This document shows positions 1 through 8,695 of a stretch of DNA of 64,000 bases, in pieces. Each line of letters begins with the position of its first letter. The first letter of the stretch is position 1. Source of the DNA: Pseudalkalibacillus sp045920555 (GTDB lineage: Bacteria; Bacillota; Bacilli; Bacillales; Fictibacillaceae); assembly GCF_045920555.1 (NCBI RefSeq), contig NZ_CP174509.1, forward strand, positions 2,170,001-2,234,000. The letters are read 5' to 3'. The notes under the pieces are model-generated. The model was not told the DNA's origin. It was given only the letters and a program-made list of their open reading frames with translations, and did no database searches. The translations under genes were made by a program, and so were the position numbers.

Positions 1-50
1 TCGCCTCGCTCGCGTTTCCCGCAGGAGTGTCGCGAATTTCGCTTATAGCA
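1..50. repeat. Right end of dispersed intergenic repeat (copy 1, cut by window edge)
   Basis: The first 44 bases match positions 34704-34747 with two differences and are related to 48861-48902. They carry the same conserved right end, CCCGCAGGAGTGTCGCGAA followed by TTTCGCTT. The rest of this copy lies outside the window. The following bases up to about 72 (a TTTAACAAGG-like stretch) resemble the tail after the other copies, so the element may run a little further. See the copies at 34496 and 48671. Confidence 0.8.
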
Positions 51-74
51 ATTTTCAATATTTAACAAGGTCAT

Positions 75-255
75 AAAAAAAGCCCGCAGGAATTATCCTG
101 CGGGCTGTTCCATACCCTTACATGCCTAGAAACATTACGGAAATGTTCATTTGCCGTAGGGACAGAACAATGGGAGAGGAGAAACCGGAGTTAAGCCTAT
201 GGGGAAATTAAGCTTACTCCGTGGTTCAACTTACAACACCCGTGAAGGTGCTGTA
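75..255 (-). ncRNA. csfG: csfG-like sporulation small RNA (ylbH-leader region)
   Basis: Minus-strand RNA of about 180 nt just upstream of rsmD (ylbH). The end is a strong hairpin, AGCCCGCAGGA paired with TCCTGCGGGCT (81-106), followed on the minus strand by seven T. The 5' part folds as TTACAGCACC with GGTGTTGTAA (about 232-257). That stem closes with a G-U wobble on the minus strand but has an A-C mismatch on the plus strand, which favours minus orientation. A second stem (GGAGT/ACTCC arms, 188-221) follows, then a C/U-rich single-stranded stretch. From memory, B. subtilis CsfG is a conserved forespore RNA in the ylbG-ylbH gap, controlled by SigF and SigG. Identity here rests on location, structure and promoter, not on an alignment. 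Confidence 0.62.
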
Positions 256-260
256 ATCCT

Positions 261-289
261 ATTATTGTACAGTTCAGAAGCTTATATAC
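261..289 (-). promoter_or_regulatory. Putative SigF/SigG-type promoter of the csfG-like RNA
   Basis: On the minus strand GTATA (289-285) is followed after 16 nt by ACAATAAT (268-261). GTATA fits the -35 of forespore sigma factors; the -10 is only a partial match. The implied start is near 255, at the base of the first hairpin. Confidence 0.4.
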
Positions 290-358
290 GCTCTATTTAA
301 GAATTGTCCGCTTTTATGGTAGGATAGTGGAGGTAAATAAAACTACGGTGAGGTATAC

Positions 359-934
359 ATGATGAGAATAATATCAGGTGAATTTAAAGGCCGTAAGTTA
401 AAGTCTGTACCTGGTTCAGGCACCAGACCTACCTCGGATAAAATACGTGAATCGATCTTCAATATCATCGGTCCCTATTTCGATGGAGGCATGTCTTTAG
501 ATCTTTACGGAGGTAGTGGCGCCTTGACAATAGAAGGCCTGAGCCGAGGGATAGATAGGGCGATCCTCGTTGATGTGGACCCTAAAGCGGTGGAAACAAT
601 AAAAGATAACCTTCAGAGTTTTGACATGTCTAGTAATAGAGTCGAGGTTTTTCGGAATGATTCATATCGTGCCTTGAAAGCGCTTCGAAAAAGAGGTATT
701 CAGTTTAGATATGTGTTTTTGGATCCACCTTACAAAAAGCAAAAGATCAAAAAGGAAGTCGAGTTTTTAATGGAAAATGGATTGCTTGAACCTGCCGCGA
801 TGATAGTCTGTGAGCATGATGCGGTGCTCAAGCTTCCTGATGAAATCGGTACTTGTTATCGTTTGAAGCATGAGCAATATAATAGCACGACAGCGGTTAC
901 AATATATAGTAATGAGATAGAGGGGGAAGGATAA
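359..934 (+). CDS. rsmD: 16S rRNA (guanine(966)-N2)-methyltransferase RsmD (YlbH)
   Basis: Methylates N2 of G966 in helix 31 of 16S rRNA during 30S maturation, using S-adenosylmethionine, in the cytoplasm. The 191-residue length is normal. The SAM-binding motif I reads DLYGGSGALTIEGLSRG around residues 48-65, and the catalytic DPPY follows at about residue 122. Two consecutive ATG codons (359 and 362) lie behind a GGTGAGG ribosome site, so the exact start could be either. coaD begins two bases after the stop, and the rsmD-coaD pair is conserved across Bacillaceae. A divergent small RNA starts upstream. Confidence 0.95.
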   Translation: MMRIISGEFKGRKLKSVPGSGTRPTSDKIRESIFNIIGPYFDGGMSLDLYGGSGALTIEGLSRGIDRAILVDVDPKAVETIKDNLQSFDMSSNRVEVFRNDSYRALKALRKRGIQFRYVFLDPPYKKQKIKKEVEFLMENGLLEPAAMIVCEHDAVLKLPDEIGTCYRLKHEQYNSTTAVTIYSNEIEGEG

Positions 935-936
935 AT

Positions 937-1422
937 ATGAGTAAGAAACAGGCGATATGCCCAGGTAGCTTTGATCCGATCACGTACGGGCATCTTGATA
1001 TCATTTCAAGAGGTGCAAGTGTTTTTGATCAGGTAATTGTGGTCGTAGCGAATAATCAAAGTAAAGAATCTCTCTTTACTGTCGAAGAGCGTATAAATCT
1101 GATAAAAGAAGCGACCAAGGACATACCGAACATTAAAGTCGACTGGTGTGAGGGCTTGCTTATGGACTACGTCCGTACGACCGGTGCGAAGGTCATCTTG
1201 AGAGGATTGCGAGCCGTTTCTGACTTTGAGTATGAAATGCAGATCACTTCGATCAACCGGAAGCTGGATGAATCGGTCGAAACCTTTTTCATGATGACGA
1301 ATAATCAATATTCCTTCTTAAGTTCCAGCATTGTGAAAGAAGTTGCAAAATACCATTCTCCGGTTACCGACCTTGTACCCAAGGTAGTAGAAGAGGCTTT
1401 GAAGGAGAAGTTCGAAAAATAA
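937..1422 (+). CDS. coaD: Phosphopantetheine adenylyltransferase
   Basis: Fourth step of coenzyme A synthesis: transfers AMP from ATP to 4'-phosphopantetheine, giving dephospho-CoA. The 161-residue protein is full length. It shows the nucleotidyltransferase signature PGSFDPITYGHLDII near the N-terminus (T/HxGH motif as YGH), a central LRGLRAVSDFEYE block and the C-terminal SSSIVKEVA motif that contacts ATP. It is translationally linked to rsmD (2-bp gap). The next gene, ylbJ, converges from the right 27 bp away with no obvious terminator between. Confidence 0.97.
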   Translation: MSKKQAICPGSFDPITYGHLDIISRGASVFDQVIVVVANNQSKESLFTVEERINLIKEATKDIPNIKVDWCEGLLMDYVRTTGAKVILRGLRAVSDFEYEMQITSINRKLDESVETFFMMTNNQYSFLSSSIVKEVAKYHSPVTDLVPKVVEEALKEKFEK

Positions 1423-1449
1423 TTTCTCACAAACTTCTCTACATAATCT

Positions 1450-2658
1450 TTATTGCGCTAAGGAGCGTAAATGCATCACTATGAAAATGATCAGGCTTAT
1501 AAACGTTACTAAAGCACCTAAACTCAATAGGTGGTTCCATGCCTCATACATCCACGATATTGATGGATGCGATGCAAATGTTTCAACAGCTGTTCCTTTT
1601 GTTTGGTTCAAATAAAGAGGTTTCCAAAGGATGATCGTCAAAATCGCTGCGATAAATCCGTGTAAAACTCTTGCAAATAGAAAGGGTTTGAACCGAATAT
1701 CTGTTTCCGCTAAAATACTTGCGACTTGTGCTTGTACCGAAAAGCCATTGAAAGCAAGGACGAAACTAACCAGAACAGCTTGTTCCAGAAGTCCAGGCCC
1801 ACTTGTTTCACTGATTAATTTGCTTCCAAGTGTGATTTCGAACATCCCTGAAAGAAAGGGAGGTATAAGCACTTGTGCAAAGCCTATTAAAGTCGTAAAG
1901 GTGGACAGGATGGCAGCCATAAACATAGTAATATGGAACTCTGTCAACATCCGATTCAATACTGAAAAAAGAAGGATGAATCCACCAATCATCAGTAAAG
2001 TCTGTATAGAGTGTTTGACGGCATCACCTAACTGTTGGCCGAATGGACGGGAATCCATCTGCCTAACTTGATGCATCCTGTTGAGTGCATGAATCAATCG
2101 GTTTTCTGGTCTAGGAGTAAAAATATGCCTTGGCCGGGGTTCAGGCGATCCATAAAATCGCATGGTGAATCCGACGAAGATGTTACCGATATAATGAGCT
2201 GCTGCTAGAAGGACACCCAGCTCGGCATTATGAAAAAAACCGACAGCTACAGCACCAAGTATGAATAACGGATTAGAACAATTCGTAAATGCGACTAGAC
2301 GCTCTGCTTCAATTCGCGAAATTTCTTTCTCTTGCCTGAGTCTTGCAGTCAATTTCGCCCCAGCTGGAAACCCTGATGAGATCCCCATGGCCCACACAAA
2401 TCCGCCTGAACCTGGTACCCTGAATAGAGGGCGCATGACCGGTTCCAGCAAAACACCGACGAATCGTACGACACCGAAGCAGATCAAGAGTTCGCTTATG
2501 ATGAAAAATGGGAGCAAAGAGGGAAAAACGATTTCCCACCACATATTCAATCCGGTTAATGATGATTCAAATGCCGCCTTTGGGTATACCATTAAGGAGA
2601 ATGCAAATAAGGAAGTTACTACTGCAAAAAGTATATTTTTCAAACGGGAATGGTACAA
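1450..2658 (-). CDS. ylbJ: Sporulation integral membrane protein YlbJ
   Basis: Polytopic membrane protein of 402 residues with repeated hydrophobic segments and Gate (nucleoside-recognition-like) domain features, such as GISSGFPAGAKLTARLRQ around residues 91-109. In B. subtilis YlbJ is SigE-controlled and needed for heat-resistant spores; its biochemical role is unsettled. The start is TTG at 2658, chosen because AAGGAGG sits 7 nt upstream and the next in-frame ATG would remove the first membrane segment. It diverges from ylbK and converges on coaD, as in B. subtilis. Confidence 0.9.
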   Translation of the reverse strand: MYHSRLKNILFAVVTSLFAFSLMVYPKAAFESSLTGLNMWWEIVFPSLLPFFIISELLICFGVVRFVGVLLEPVMRPLFRVPGSGGFVWAMGISSGFPAGAKLTARLRQEKEISRIEAERLVAFTNCSNPLFILGAVAVGFFHNAELGVLLAAAHYIGNIFVGFTMRFYGSPEPRPRHIFTPRPENRLIHALNRMHQVRQMDSRPFGQQLGDAVKHSIQTLLMIGGFILLFSVLNRMLTEFHITMFMAAILSTFTTLIGFAQVLIPPFLSGMFEITLGSKLISETSGPGLLEQAVLVSFVLAFNGFSVQAQVASILAETDIRFKPFLFARVLHGFIAAILTIILWKPLYLNQTKGTAVETFASHPSISWMYEAWNHLLSLGALVTFISLIIFIVMHLRSLAQ

Positions 2659-2788
2659 TCCAAATCCTCCTTATGAATACGCTAATATATATACTGGACC
2701 ATAGATAAGTTGTCCTCATTTATTTATACGTGAATATGCTAAGATTAGACCTTAATGAGAGGTTCTTACTGAAAGAGGAGGTCATCCT

Positions 2789-3583
2789 GTGAATCAGCCC
2801 AAGATCGGTTTAGCTCTAGGTTCAGGAGGAGCTAGAGGGTTTGCTCATATAGGTGTTTTGAAAGCTTTGTATGAAGCGGAAATTCCTATCCACATGATTG
2901 CAGGAAGCAGTATGGGTGCTCTGGTAGGGGCCTTTTATTGTACCGGCCATAAACCGGAAACGATGGTGAAGATGGCAAGGATGTTTCGCAGAAGGTATTA
3001 TATGGATTATACTGTCCCGAAAATGGGTTTTGTTGCTGGAGAAAAGGTGAAGCAGCTTATATATGCTTTGACGAAAGGCCGTAAAATAGAAGAATTGGAA
3101 CTGCCTTTTTCAATCATTGCTACCGATCTTTTAAAAGGTGAGAAGGTCGTCATCACAAAAGGGCTTATATCTGAAGCGGTCAGGGCTAGTATCGCTGTAC
3201 CAGGTATTTTTGTACCTTATGAAAGGGATGGGCGGCTATTAGTCGACGGAGGTGTGATCGATAGGGTGCCGGTTTCCGTCGTAAAGCAAATGGGGGCGGA
3301 TCTCGTCATTGCTGTTGATATTTCGCACATAAAAAAAGACCCGGAAATCAATACGATCTTTGATGTCATCTTGCAAAGTATCGATATCATGCAGCGTGAA
3401 CTCGTAAAAGCGAACGATATTGCTACAGATGTACTGATCAGGCCTCTGGTGGAGGATTTCAGTTCTTCTGCATTTAAAGATATAGATGAAATCATTGCTA
3501 TCGGTGAAGAAGAAACTAAAAATCGCATACAAGATATTGAAGCTGCGATTCGTGACTGGAGGAAGAACCATGAAAAGAATTAG
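2789..3583 (+). CDS. ylbK: Patatin-like phospholipase family protein YlbK
   Basis: Predicted serine lipid acyl hydrolase of 264 residues. The patatin features are present in order: an oxyanion-hole glycine block (GSGGARGF, residues 11-18), the nucleophile elbow G-S-S-M-G with Ser41, and the DGG motif with Asp153, giving a Ser-Asp dyad. The substrate is unknown. GTG at 2789 is the start, preceded by GAGGAGG about 8 nt upstream. ylbL overlaps its last 14 bases, so the two are probably co-translated. Confidence 0.9.
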   Translation: MNQPKIGLALGSGGARGFAHIGVLKALYEAEIPIHMIAGSSMGALVGAFYCTGHKPETMVKMARMFRRRYYMDYTVPKMGFVAGEKVKQLIYALTKGRKIEELELPFSIIATDLLKGEKVVITKGLISEAVRASIAVPGIFVPYERDGRLLVDGGVIDRVPVSVVKQMGADLVIAVDISHIKKDPEINTIFDVILQSIDIMQRELVKANDIATDVLIRPLVEDFSSSAFKDIDEIIAIGEEETKNRIQDIEAAIRDWRKNHEKN

Positions 3584-4598
3584 ATCCCAATGGCCCTGGG
3601 TTGTCATTTTATTAGCCCTTGTGATAGCTTTCCTGCCGCTTCCATATTATTTTACACAACCGGGTGATGCAAAAGTGCTGAGTCCTATTATCGAAGTAGA
3701 AGAAAGGAATAAGGCAGAAGGGTCCTTCATGCTGACGACAGTGTTGGTAGGAAAAGCGAATGCTGCTGAATATTTATGGGCTAAAGTCAGTGAATATCGT
3801 GAAGTGATTCCAGAAGACCAGATCCGGGGATCCGATGAAACGGAAGAGGAATATGAATCCAGGCAGCTTCAGTTGATGCAAAGTTCCCAGCACGCAGCAA
3901 CTATAGTTGCTTTTAAAGAAGCGAATAAGTCGATTGAAATCATCAATAAGGGTGTTTTCATAACAGGAGTCATATCAGGCATGCCAGCAGCGGAAAAACT
4001 TAAGGTTGGAGATCTGATCACCTCCTTGAACGGGGAAGAAATCAAAACCGCTGAAGATCTCGTCAACAGATTGAAAAAGTTTGGAGCGAACGACAAAGTT
4101 CAACTTACAGTCAACAGAGATTCAAAAGAAAAGGAAATCACACTTTCTCTGAAAACTTTTCCAAAAGATATTGTCCAGAACAGTGAGGAAGAACGAGCCG
4201 GAATTGGTATTACTTATCCAGTCACCTATACCGAAATCGAGACAGATCCAAATTTAAAAATTGAAACCAATAAAATCGGAGGCCCCTCAGCAGGATTGAT
4301 GTTCACCCTCGAAATTTATAACCAATTGACAGAAGAGGATTGGACGAAAGGGTACAAGATTGCTGGAACTGGGACGATGAATGAAAAGGGAGAGATTGGA
4401 CCGATAGGCGGTATTAAACAAAAGGTAGTGGCAGCTGATAATGCAGGTGCTGAAGTCTTCTTCGCGCCGGTTAAAGCAGACAATTATAAACACGCAAAAG
4501 AAGCTGCTGAGGATATCAATACTGATATGAAAATCGTGCCGGTTGAAAAATTCTCTGATGCCTTGGAGTATTTGAAGGATTTAAAGAAAAAAGATTAG
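3570..4598 (+). CDS. ylbL: YlbL: membrane-anchored PDZ and Lon-type (S16) serine protease
   Basis: 342-residue protein with one N-terminal membrane segment (about residues 10-28), a PDZ domain (about 125-195) and a C-terminal Lon-like proteolytic domain. The Ser-Lys dyad is visible as GGPSAG with Ser240 and GGIKQK with Lys283; the 43-residue spacing equals that of Lon S679/K722. The active site should face outside the cytoplasm. In B. subtilis YlbL is one of the proteases linked to clearing the division inhibitor YneA. The ATG at 3570 was chosen over a frame extension to 3486 because GGAGGAAG lies just before it and the membrane anchor follows at once. It overlaps ylbK. Confidence 0.9.
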   Translation: MKRIRSQWPWVVILLALVIAFLPLPYYFTQPGDAKVLSPIIEVEERNKAEGSFMLTTVLVGKANAAEYLWAKVSEYREVIPEDQIRGSDETEEEYESRQLQLMQSSQHAATIVAFKEANKSIEIINKGVFITGVISGMPAAEKLKVGDLITSLNGEEIKTAEDLVNRLKKFGANDKVQLTVNRDSKEKEITLSLKTFPKDIVQNSEEERAGIGITYPVTYTEIETDPNLKIETNKIGGPSAGLMFTLEIYNQLTEEDWTKGYKIAGTGTMNEKGEIGPIGGIKQKVVAADNAGAEVFFAPVKADNYKHAKEAAEDINTDMKIVPVEKFSDALEYLKDLKKKD

Positions 4599-4607
4599 GA
4601 ATAAGTG

Positions 4608-4638
4608 AGGCTGACCCAAATATGTGTCAGCCTTCTTC
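4608..4638 (+). terminator. Hairpin between convergent ylbL and ylbM
   Basis: AGGCTGAC and GTCAGCCT form an 8-bp stem around a 10-nt loop, followed by TCTTC. The U-tract is weak, so termination efficiency is uncertain. Confidence 0.55.
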
Positions 4639-4639
4639 A

Positions 4640-5860
4640 TCATTCAATACGGATTGGCGTGTTTGAATATTCCTGTCTCCAGAGCGTAGTGTGGTGCTTA
4701 ACTGGAAAACCAAGAATGTATGTATTCGTCGCTTTGATGTCCAATTTTAAAAAGTCATCACTATATTTAGAAAGTGTACTGACGATTGGTAGTTCAACCT
4801 TCTTTTTGTTTGCGTTCAAGTATTGTTGTCCATTTTGATTCATTCCAAGCAAACGGATATAGGTCGGTTGCTCAGTCAATACTCTATACATCACTTCTTT
4901 TTTTGCGTTGGTCAGAAGATGTGTGCATATTCTCTGAAGCCGTGTCCACGTATATCTTTTCGTTTTGACAGCGTCAAGGAACCCGGTGAACGATTCCGAA
5001 CGTATAATCTGATCCAGAAGTCGATGTTCAATACCTTCCACGCATTCGTATACCTGGGATAAATCCTCGGGAGAAGATGTAAGTAATCTAAGCTTCAAGA
5101 AATCAAAATAACGTTCCCAACTGATGAATGTGCTGAATACCTGTTGGTGCTGAATCAATCCGTTAAATGTCGTTGGCGGGACGAGCTCATTAATTTCAGA
5201 GAGCTCCCCATTGTCACTGAAGAGGATTTTCCTGATCCCAGTGGCGCTGGCAATCTTGTCTGTTCCGTGCCCTTCATCGTGATACCCTGCACCGGTACGT
5301 TGGACGGTATTTATCTTCATAGTTGAACCTATTTGACGAATTGAATTCACATAATGATACCCCAGGATATTATTCGGTTTTGTAAGATCGACAGTTTCCT
5401 CAGGCCTTCCTGATAGTTCGGAAAAAGCCAGTGAAGCTGCCATCGGGTAACTGACGCCTGATTGGACATGTTTTTGAATCCAATCGTTATATTCTTTTTC
5501 TTTTTCATTAAGGAAATGTACAGTATTTATGAAGGGGTCTATTTTTCCAGATTCACTACCAAAAATGATTTCATCGCATTTCAATGCATCAAGGATGGAG
5601 ACTGCTCCATAAGCAAAGCGATCCGCCCGTTGGGTGGCATAAGCATATGGAAGTTCGACTACTAGATCGACTCCTGCTTCAAGCGCCATTTTTGCCCTTG
5701 TCCATTTTGAAACGAGGGCTGGTTCGCCTCTTTGCAGAAAGTTACCGCTCATTACAGCTATGACTACGTCTGCCTGTGATTGTTTCTTAGATTGTTGCAA
5801 ATGATATAAATGTCCATTATGAAAAGGGTTATACTCAACGATCAATCCTAAAGATTTCAT
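4640..5860 (-). CDS. tmcAL: tRNA(Met) cytidine acetate ligase TmcAL (YlbM)
   Basis: Forms N4-acetylcytidine at the wobble position of elongator tRNA-Met, using acetate and ATP through an acetyladenylate. The 406-residue protein begins with the nucleotidyltransferase fold: GLIVEYNPFHNGHLYHL carries the HxGH-type motif, followed by MSGNFLQRGEPA. The ATG at 5860 has an AAAGGAG site 8 nt before it. It lies opposite to ylbN, with which it shares a 218-bp divergent promoter region, as in B. subtilis. No missing motif was noticed. Confidence 0.93.
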   Translation of the reverse strand: MKSLGLIVEYNPFHNGHLYHLQQSKKQSQADVVIAVMSGNFLQRGEPALVSKWTRAKMALEAGVDLVVELPYAYATQRADRFAYGAVSILDALKCDEIIFGSESGKIDPFINTVHFLNEKEKEYNDWIQKHVQSGVSYPMAASLAFSELSGRPEETVDLTKPNNILGYHYVNSIRQIGSTMKINTVQRTGAGYHDEGHGTDKIASATGIRKILFSDNGELSEINELVPPTTFNGLIQHQQVFSTFISWERYFDFLKLRLLTSSPEDLSQVYECVEGIEHRLLDQIIRSESFTGFLDAVKTKRYTWTRLQRICTHLLTNAKKEVMYRVLTEQPTYIRLLGMNQNGQQYLNANKKKVELPIVSTLSKYSDDFLKLDIKATNTYILGFPVKHHTTLWRQEYSNTPIRIE

Positions 5861-6021
5861 GATATTACTCCTTTTAATTTGGTAGTGGGAAAGGATATAC
5901 GTTAAAATTGGAATACTTGGGTATGTATGATTGAAACTCAGCTTCCATGTTTGAGATTCCTTGACTTCATTATTGTACCAAATTGTGGAGAGTTAATAAA
6001 AACGACTGTAAAGAAAAAATG

Positions 6022-6050
6022 TTGACAATTTATTTTTTGAAAGCTATAAT
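6022..6050 (+). promoter_or_regulatory. Consensus SigA promoter of ylbN-rpmF
   Basis: TTGACA (6022-6027), a 17-bp spacer and TATAAT (6045-6050), both perfect matches to the vegetative consensus. The start point would be near 6057, about 20 bp before the ylbN start codon. It fits strong growth-linked expression of ribosomal protein L32. Confidence 0.9.
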
Positions 6051-6078
6051 TACTACTGTTGCCTTGAGGTGATGACAA

Positions 6079-6606
6079 ATGAAATGGTCCATACAACAAC
6101 TGAGAAGTTTTCAACGTAAAGGACTAGAACTTGATGAAACAATCGAGCTTGACTCGATACGTGATTTTGATCCTGAAATCCGCGAGATAACACCTGTCCA
6201 TGTTAAGGGTTATGCTGAAATCAATCAAAATCGAGCTGTATTTCATTTGACGATTGCTGGAAAAATGACTCTGCCTTGTGCAGTGACTCTTGAGGATGTA
6301 CCTTTCCCTTTCAAAATCCGTTCTACTGAGATTTTCTTGTTTGAACCAGATTATGGGATGGATGCAGAAGAAGAGGACATCCATGTCGTTGAAGACAATA
6401 CAGTTGACCTGATACCTTATATTCGGGAAAACATATTGTTGGAAAAGCCGTTGAAGGTCATCAGCTCTGAACCAACTGATAACCCTCCTGCTCCTCCATC
6501 AGGTAAAGGATGGGATGTAGTTGAGGAAGAAGAGGATCGACAAGATAAGGTTGATCCACGGATGGCCGACTTGGCCAAATTTTTTAATGATAGCGATAAA
6601 AAGTGA
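6079..6606 (+). CDS. ylbN: YceD/DUF177 family protein YlbN
   Basis: 175-residue acidic protein of the DUF177 (YceD) family, almost always encoded directly before rpmF. In plants and bacteria the family is tied to 23S rRNA accumulation, but a molecular function is not established. A conserved LPCAVTLEDVPFPF stretch occurs near residue 75, and the C-terminus ends in DPRMADLAKFF, the usual family tail. ATG at 6079 follows a GAGGTGA site. It is 61 bp from rpmF and shares its promoter. Confidence 0.9.
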   Translation: MKWSIQQLRSFQRKGLELDETIELDSIRDFDPEIREITPVHVKGYAEINQNRAVFHLTIAGKMTLPCAVTLEDVPFPFKIRSTEIFLFEPDYGMDAEEEDIHVVEDNTVDLIPYIRENILLEKPLKVISSEPTDNPPAPPSGKGWDVVEEEEDRQDKVDPRMADLAKFFNDSDKK

Positions 6607-6667
6607 AGAAGCGTCAAACCAATTGACATTCTCTAGCTGAACAATTCCTTCAAGGAGGTGGAAAACC

Positions 6668-6841
6668 ATGGCAGTACCTTTTAGAAGAACCTCTACAACT
6701 CGTAAAAACAAGCGTCGTACTCACTATAAGTTGAAAGTACCTGGAATGGTGAAATGCCCACAATGTGGCGAATACAAGCTTTCTCACCGCGTATGTCCAG
6801 AATGTGGAACATACAAAGGAAAAGAAGTAGTAGAAAAGTAA
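6668..6841 (+). CDS. rpmF: 50S ribosomal protein L32
   Basis: 57-residue basic protein starting MAVPFRRTSTTRKNKRR. It has a zinc-ribbon made of two pairs, CPQC (residues 30-33) and CPEC (43-46), so this is the zinc-binding C+ form. ATG at 6668 is preceded by AAGGAGGTGG. A strong terminator follows 7 bp after the stop, closing the ylbN-rpmF unit. Confidence 0.98.
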   Translation: MAVPFRRTSTTRKNKRRTHYKLKVPGMVKCPQCGEYKLSHRVCPECGTYKGKEVVEK

Positions 6842-6848
6842 GACCTAT

Positions 6849-6892
6849 AAAAGTGCCTGTTTAGGAGTGTAAATCCTGGCAGGCACTTTTTT
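6849..6892 (+). terminator. Rho-independent terminator after rpmF
   Basis: AAAAGTGCCTG pairs with CAGGCACTTTT (11 bp) around a 20-nt loop, with the T-run continuing to 6892. The A and T arms would also let it work on the other strand. Confidence 0.9.
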
Positions 6893-7081
6893 ATAACCAA
6901 AAAGCCCCTTTATGAGTGCGTCATTTTACGATTTTACATTTTCACGTTCTCAAACCCCCTCACTAAGTACATTCTTTATAAATTTTTCAAAGTGTTTCTG
7001 TTGTTGTTTACAAAGAAATATAAAAAACACATTTCTCTTTCAGCTATAATATAGAAAAACATACATAAGTCAGGTGATTAC

Positions 7082-7852
7082 ATGGAAAAAGTGAAAGTGG
7101 CTGTCGAAAACGGAATCGGCTGGATTATATTGAATCAGCCAGAGCGTTATAATGCGATCGATCATGACATGATTGATTTGTTAGATAGGTCATTAATAAA
7201 ACTGAAAAACGATAAAGATGTAAAAGTCCTAGTTATACGAGGAGCTGGGGAAAAATCTTTCTGTTCAGGGGGAGACTTATCTGTATTCCACCAATTACAT
7301 ACACAGAAACAAGCCTATGAAATGCTTTCTAAAATGGGAAATGTCCTATACAAGGTTTTCTCATTTCCAAAACCTACGATTGCACTCCTGAATGGTGTTG
7401 CAGTTGGAGGAGGATGTGAAGTTGCTTCCGCATGCGATTTCAGAATCTCATATCCAAATGTAAAATTCGGATTCATTCAAGGGACGCTTGGCATTACAAC
7501 AGGATGGGGTGGATCTACATTTATCTTTGAACGTATGAATCCTGAAAATGCTTTAGAAATCTTGATCAGTGCAAAGAAATTTACGGCAATAGAAGGATAT
7601 GAAAAAGGGTTCATCCAGAAGGTGTTAGCTAAAGAAGATCCTCTGAAAGACTTTTACGAATGGATCCATCCTTTCACGACGAAAACTGCAAGTGTTCAAA
7701 AAGCGTACAAACAACGTCGTTTAGATCGTTATGATCTTGCAGATATTGAACATCGGATTGAAAAAGAAATAAGCGAATGTTCCCGGTTGTGGGAGACAGA
7801 TGAACATCATCAGGCAGTCAGTATCTTCTTGAACCGGAACGGAAGTAAGTAG
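7082..7852 (+). CDS. Enoyl-CoA hydratase/isomerase (crotonase) family protein
   Basis: 256-residue crotonase-fold protein. The two oxyanion-hole segments are clear: CSGGDLSVF (about residues 61-69) and GVAVGGGCEVASACDFRI (about 102-119). The first catalytic glutamate of true hydratases, the E of FGQPE, is replaced here by FGFIQ, while a glutamate like the second one is kept in ALEILISAKKF. It may therefore be an isomerase, hydrolase or decarboxylase rather than a hydratase. ATG at 7082 follows CAGGTGA. A TATAAT lies about 30 bp upstream but without a good -35. B. subtilis has no such gene at this place. Confidence 0.8.
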   Translation: MEKVKVAVENGIGWIILNQPERYNAIDHDMIDLLDRSLIKLKNDKDVKVLVIRGAGEKSFCSGGDLSVFHQLHTQKQAYEMLSKMGNVLYKVFSFPKPTIALLNGVAVGGGCEVASACDFRISYPNVKFGFIQGTLGITTGWGGSTFIFERMNPENALEILISAKKFTAIEGYEKGFIQKVLAKEDPLKDFYEWIHPFTTKTASVQKAYKQRRLDRYDLADIEHRIEKEISECSRLWETDEHHQAVSIFLNRNGSK

Positions 7853-7962
7853 TAGTTATCTGATCTAAACATTTGGATAGAATCTTTTACTAGAACAAGA
7901 GTCTATCTTTTCTACCATCTGCATATGTTGTAAATAAAGTAGAAATGTTTGGAGGGATGCAG

Positions 7963-8613
7963 ATGGGCTCAACACGCCAGGATGCTTGGAATCACGATGA
8001 AGATCTATTGCTAGCTGAAGTCGTTCTGCGACATATACGGGAGGGCGGAACTCAACTAGCAGCATTTGAAGAAGTTGGGAAAAAATTATCCCGGACATCA
8101 GCGGCATGTGGTTTTAGATGGAATTCCTTGATACGGAAAAAATACGATGCTGCCATAGCAATTGCCAAAAAGCAACGAAAACAGATGATGAAAGAGAAAT
8201 CATTGAAACCACATTCTACTAGCAATTCTGTACAGCAATCACATACTACTCAAAATTATCAAGAAGAAATAAGGGTAATGAACAGAACAGGTGTTGACAC
8301 AGGTTTAAGTATGGATGATGTAATCGACTATTTACAAAGCATCCGATCTACAGAACAAAATGCACATATGATCCAGGGAGAAAATGAACGATTGAAAGAA
8401 GAGCTCTTGAAGCTTGAGAAGGAAAATGAAGTATTGAACCACAAGCTTCAAAAATTACAAAATGACTATGAGCATGTTTATGAGGATTATAAGATCATGT
8501 TGAATTTCATGGAGCGGGCGAGGAAAATGGCAGTCACTGATGAAGATGAACAGGATTCGCAAGTAAAATTCCAAATGGACTGCAATGGGAATCTAGAAAA
8601 AGTGGAAAAGTAA
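7963..8613 (+). CDS. gerR: RsfA-family sporulation transcription factor GerR (YlbO)
   Basis: 216-residue DNA-binding protein. Residues about 5-60 form a Myb/SANT-like domain (TRQDAWNHDEDLLLAEVVL and the FRWNSLIRKKY recognition segment). The C-terminal half is a long coiled coil (about residues 130-185, rich in E, L and K heptads). GerR is a mother-cell regulator made under SigE in B. subtilis. CATATGTT at 7922-7929 resembles a SigE -10 box, with a weak -35. I start at ATG 7963, since GGAGGG (7951-7956) is correctly spaced for it; an in-frame ATG at 7945 precedes the ribosome site. Confidence 0.88.
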   Translation: MGSTRQDAWNHDEDLLLAEVVLRHIREGGTQLAAFEEVGKKLSRTSAACGFRWNSLIRKKYDAAIAIAKKQRKQMMKEKSLKPHSTSNSVQQSHTTQNYQEEIRVMNRTGVDTGLSMDDVIDYLQSIRSTEQNAHMIQGENERLKEELLKLEKENEVLNHKLQKLQNDYEHVYEDYKIMLNFMERARKMAVTDEDEQDSQVKFQMDCNGNLEKVEK

Positions 8614-8615
8614 AA

Positions 8616-8690
8616 AAAAGCTGACGAAAAAGTGTCAGGATTCCTCGAGTCGAAGGACCTGACACTTGATTTAAGTCAGCTTTTCGTTTT
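8616..8690. terminator. Bidirectional terminator between gerR and ylbP
   Basis: Two nested stems: AAAAGCTGAC with GTCAGCTTTT on the outside and AGTGTCAGG with CCTGACACT inside. A-rich and T-rich flanks make it usable for both convergent genes. Confidence 0.88.
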
Positions 8691-8695
8691 TACAA

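Noticed and set aside
4605..5062. Plus-strand open frames opposite tmcAL
   Set aside because: They are the antisense of a well-conserved gene and show no independent motifs.
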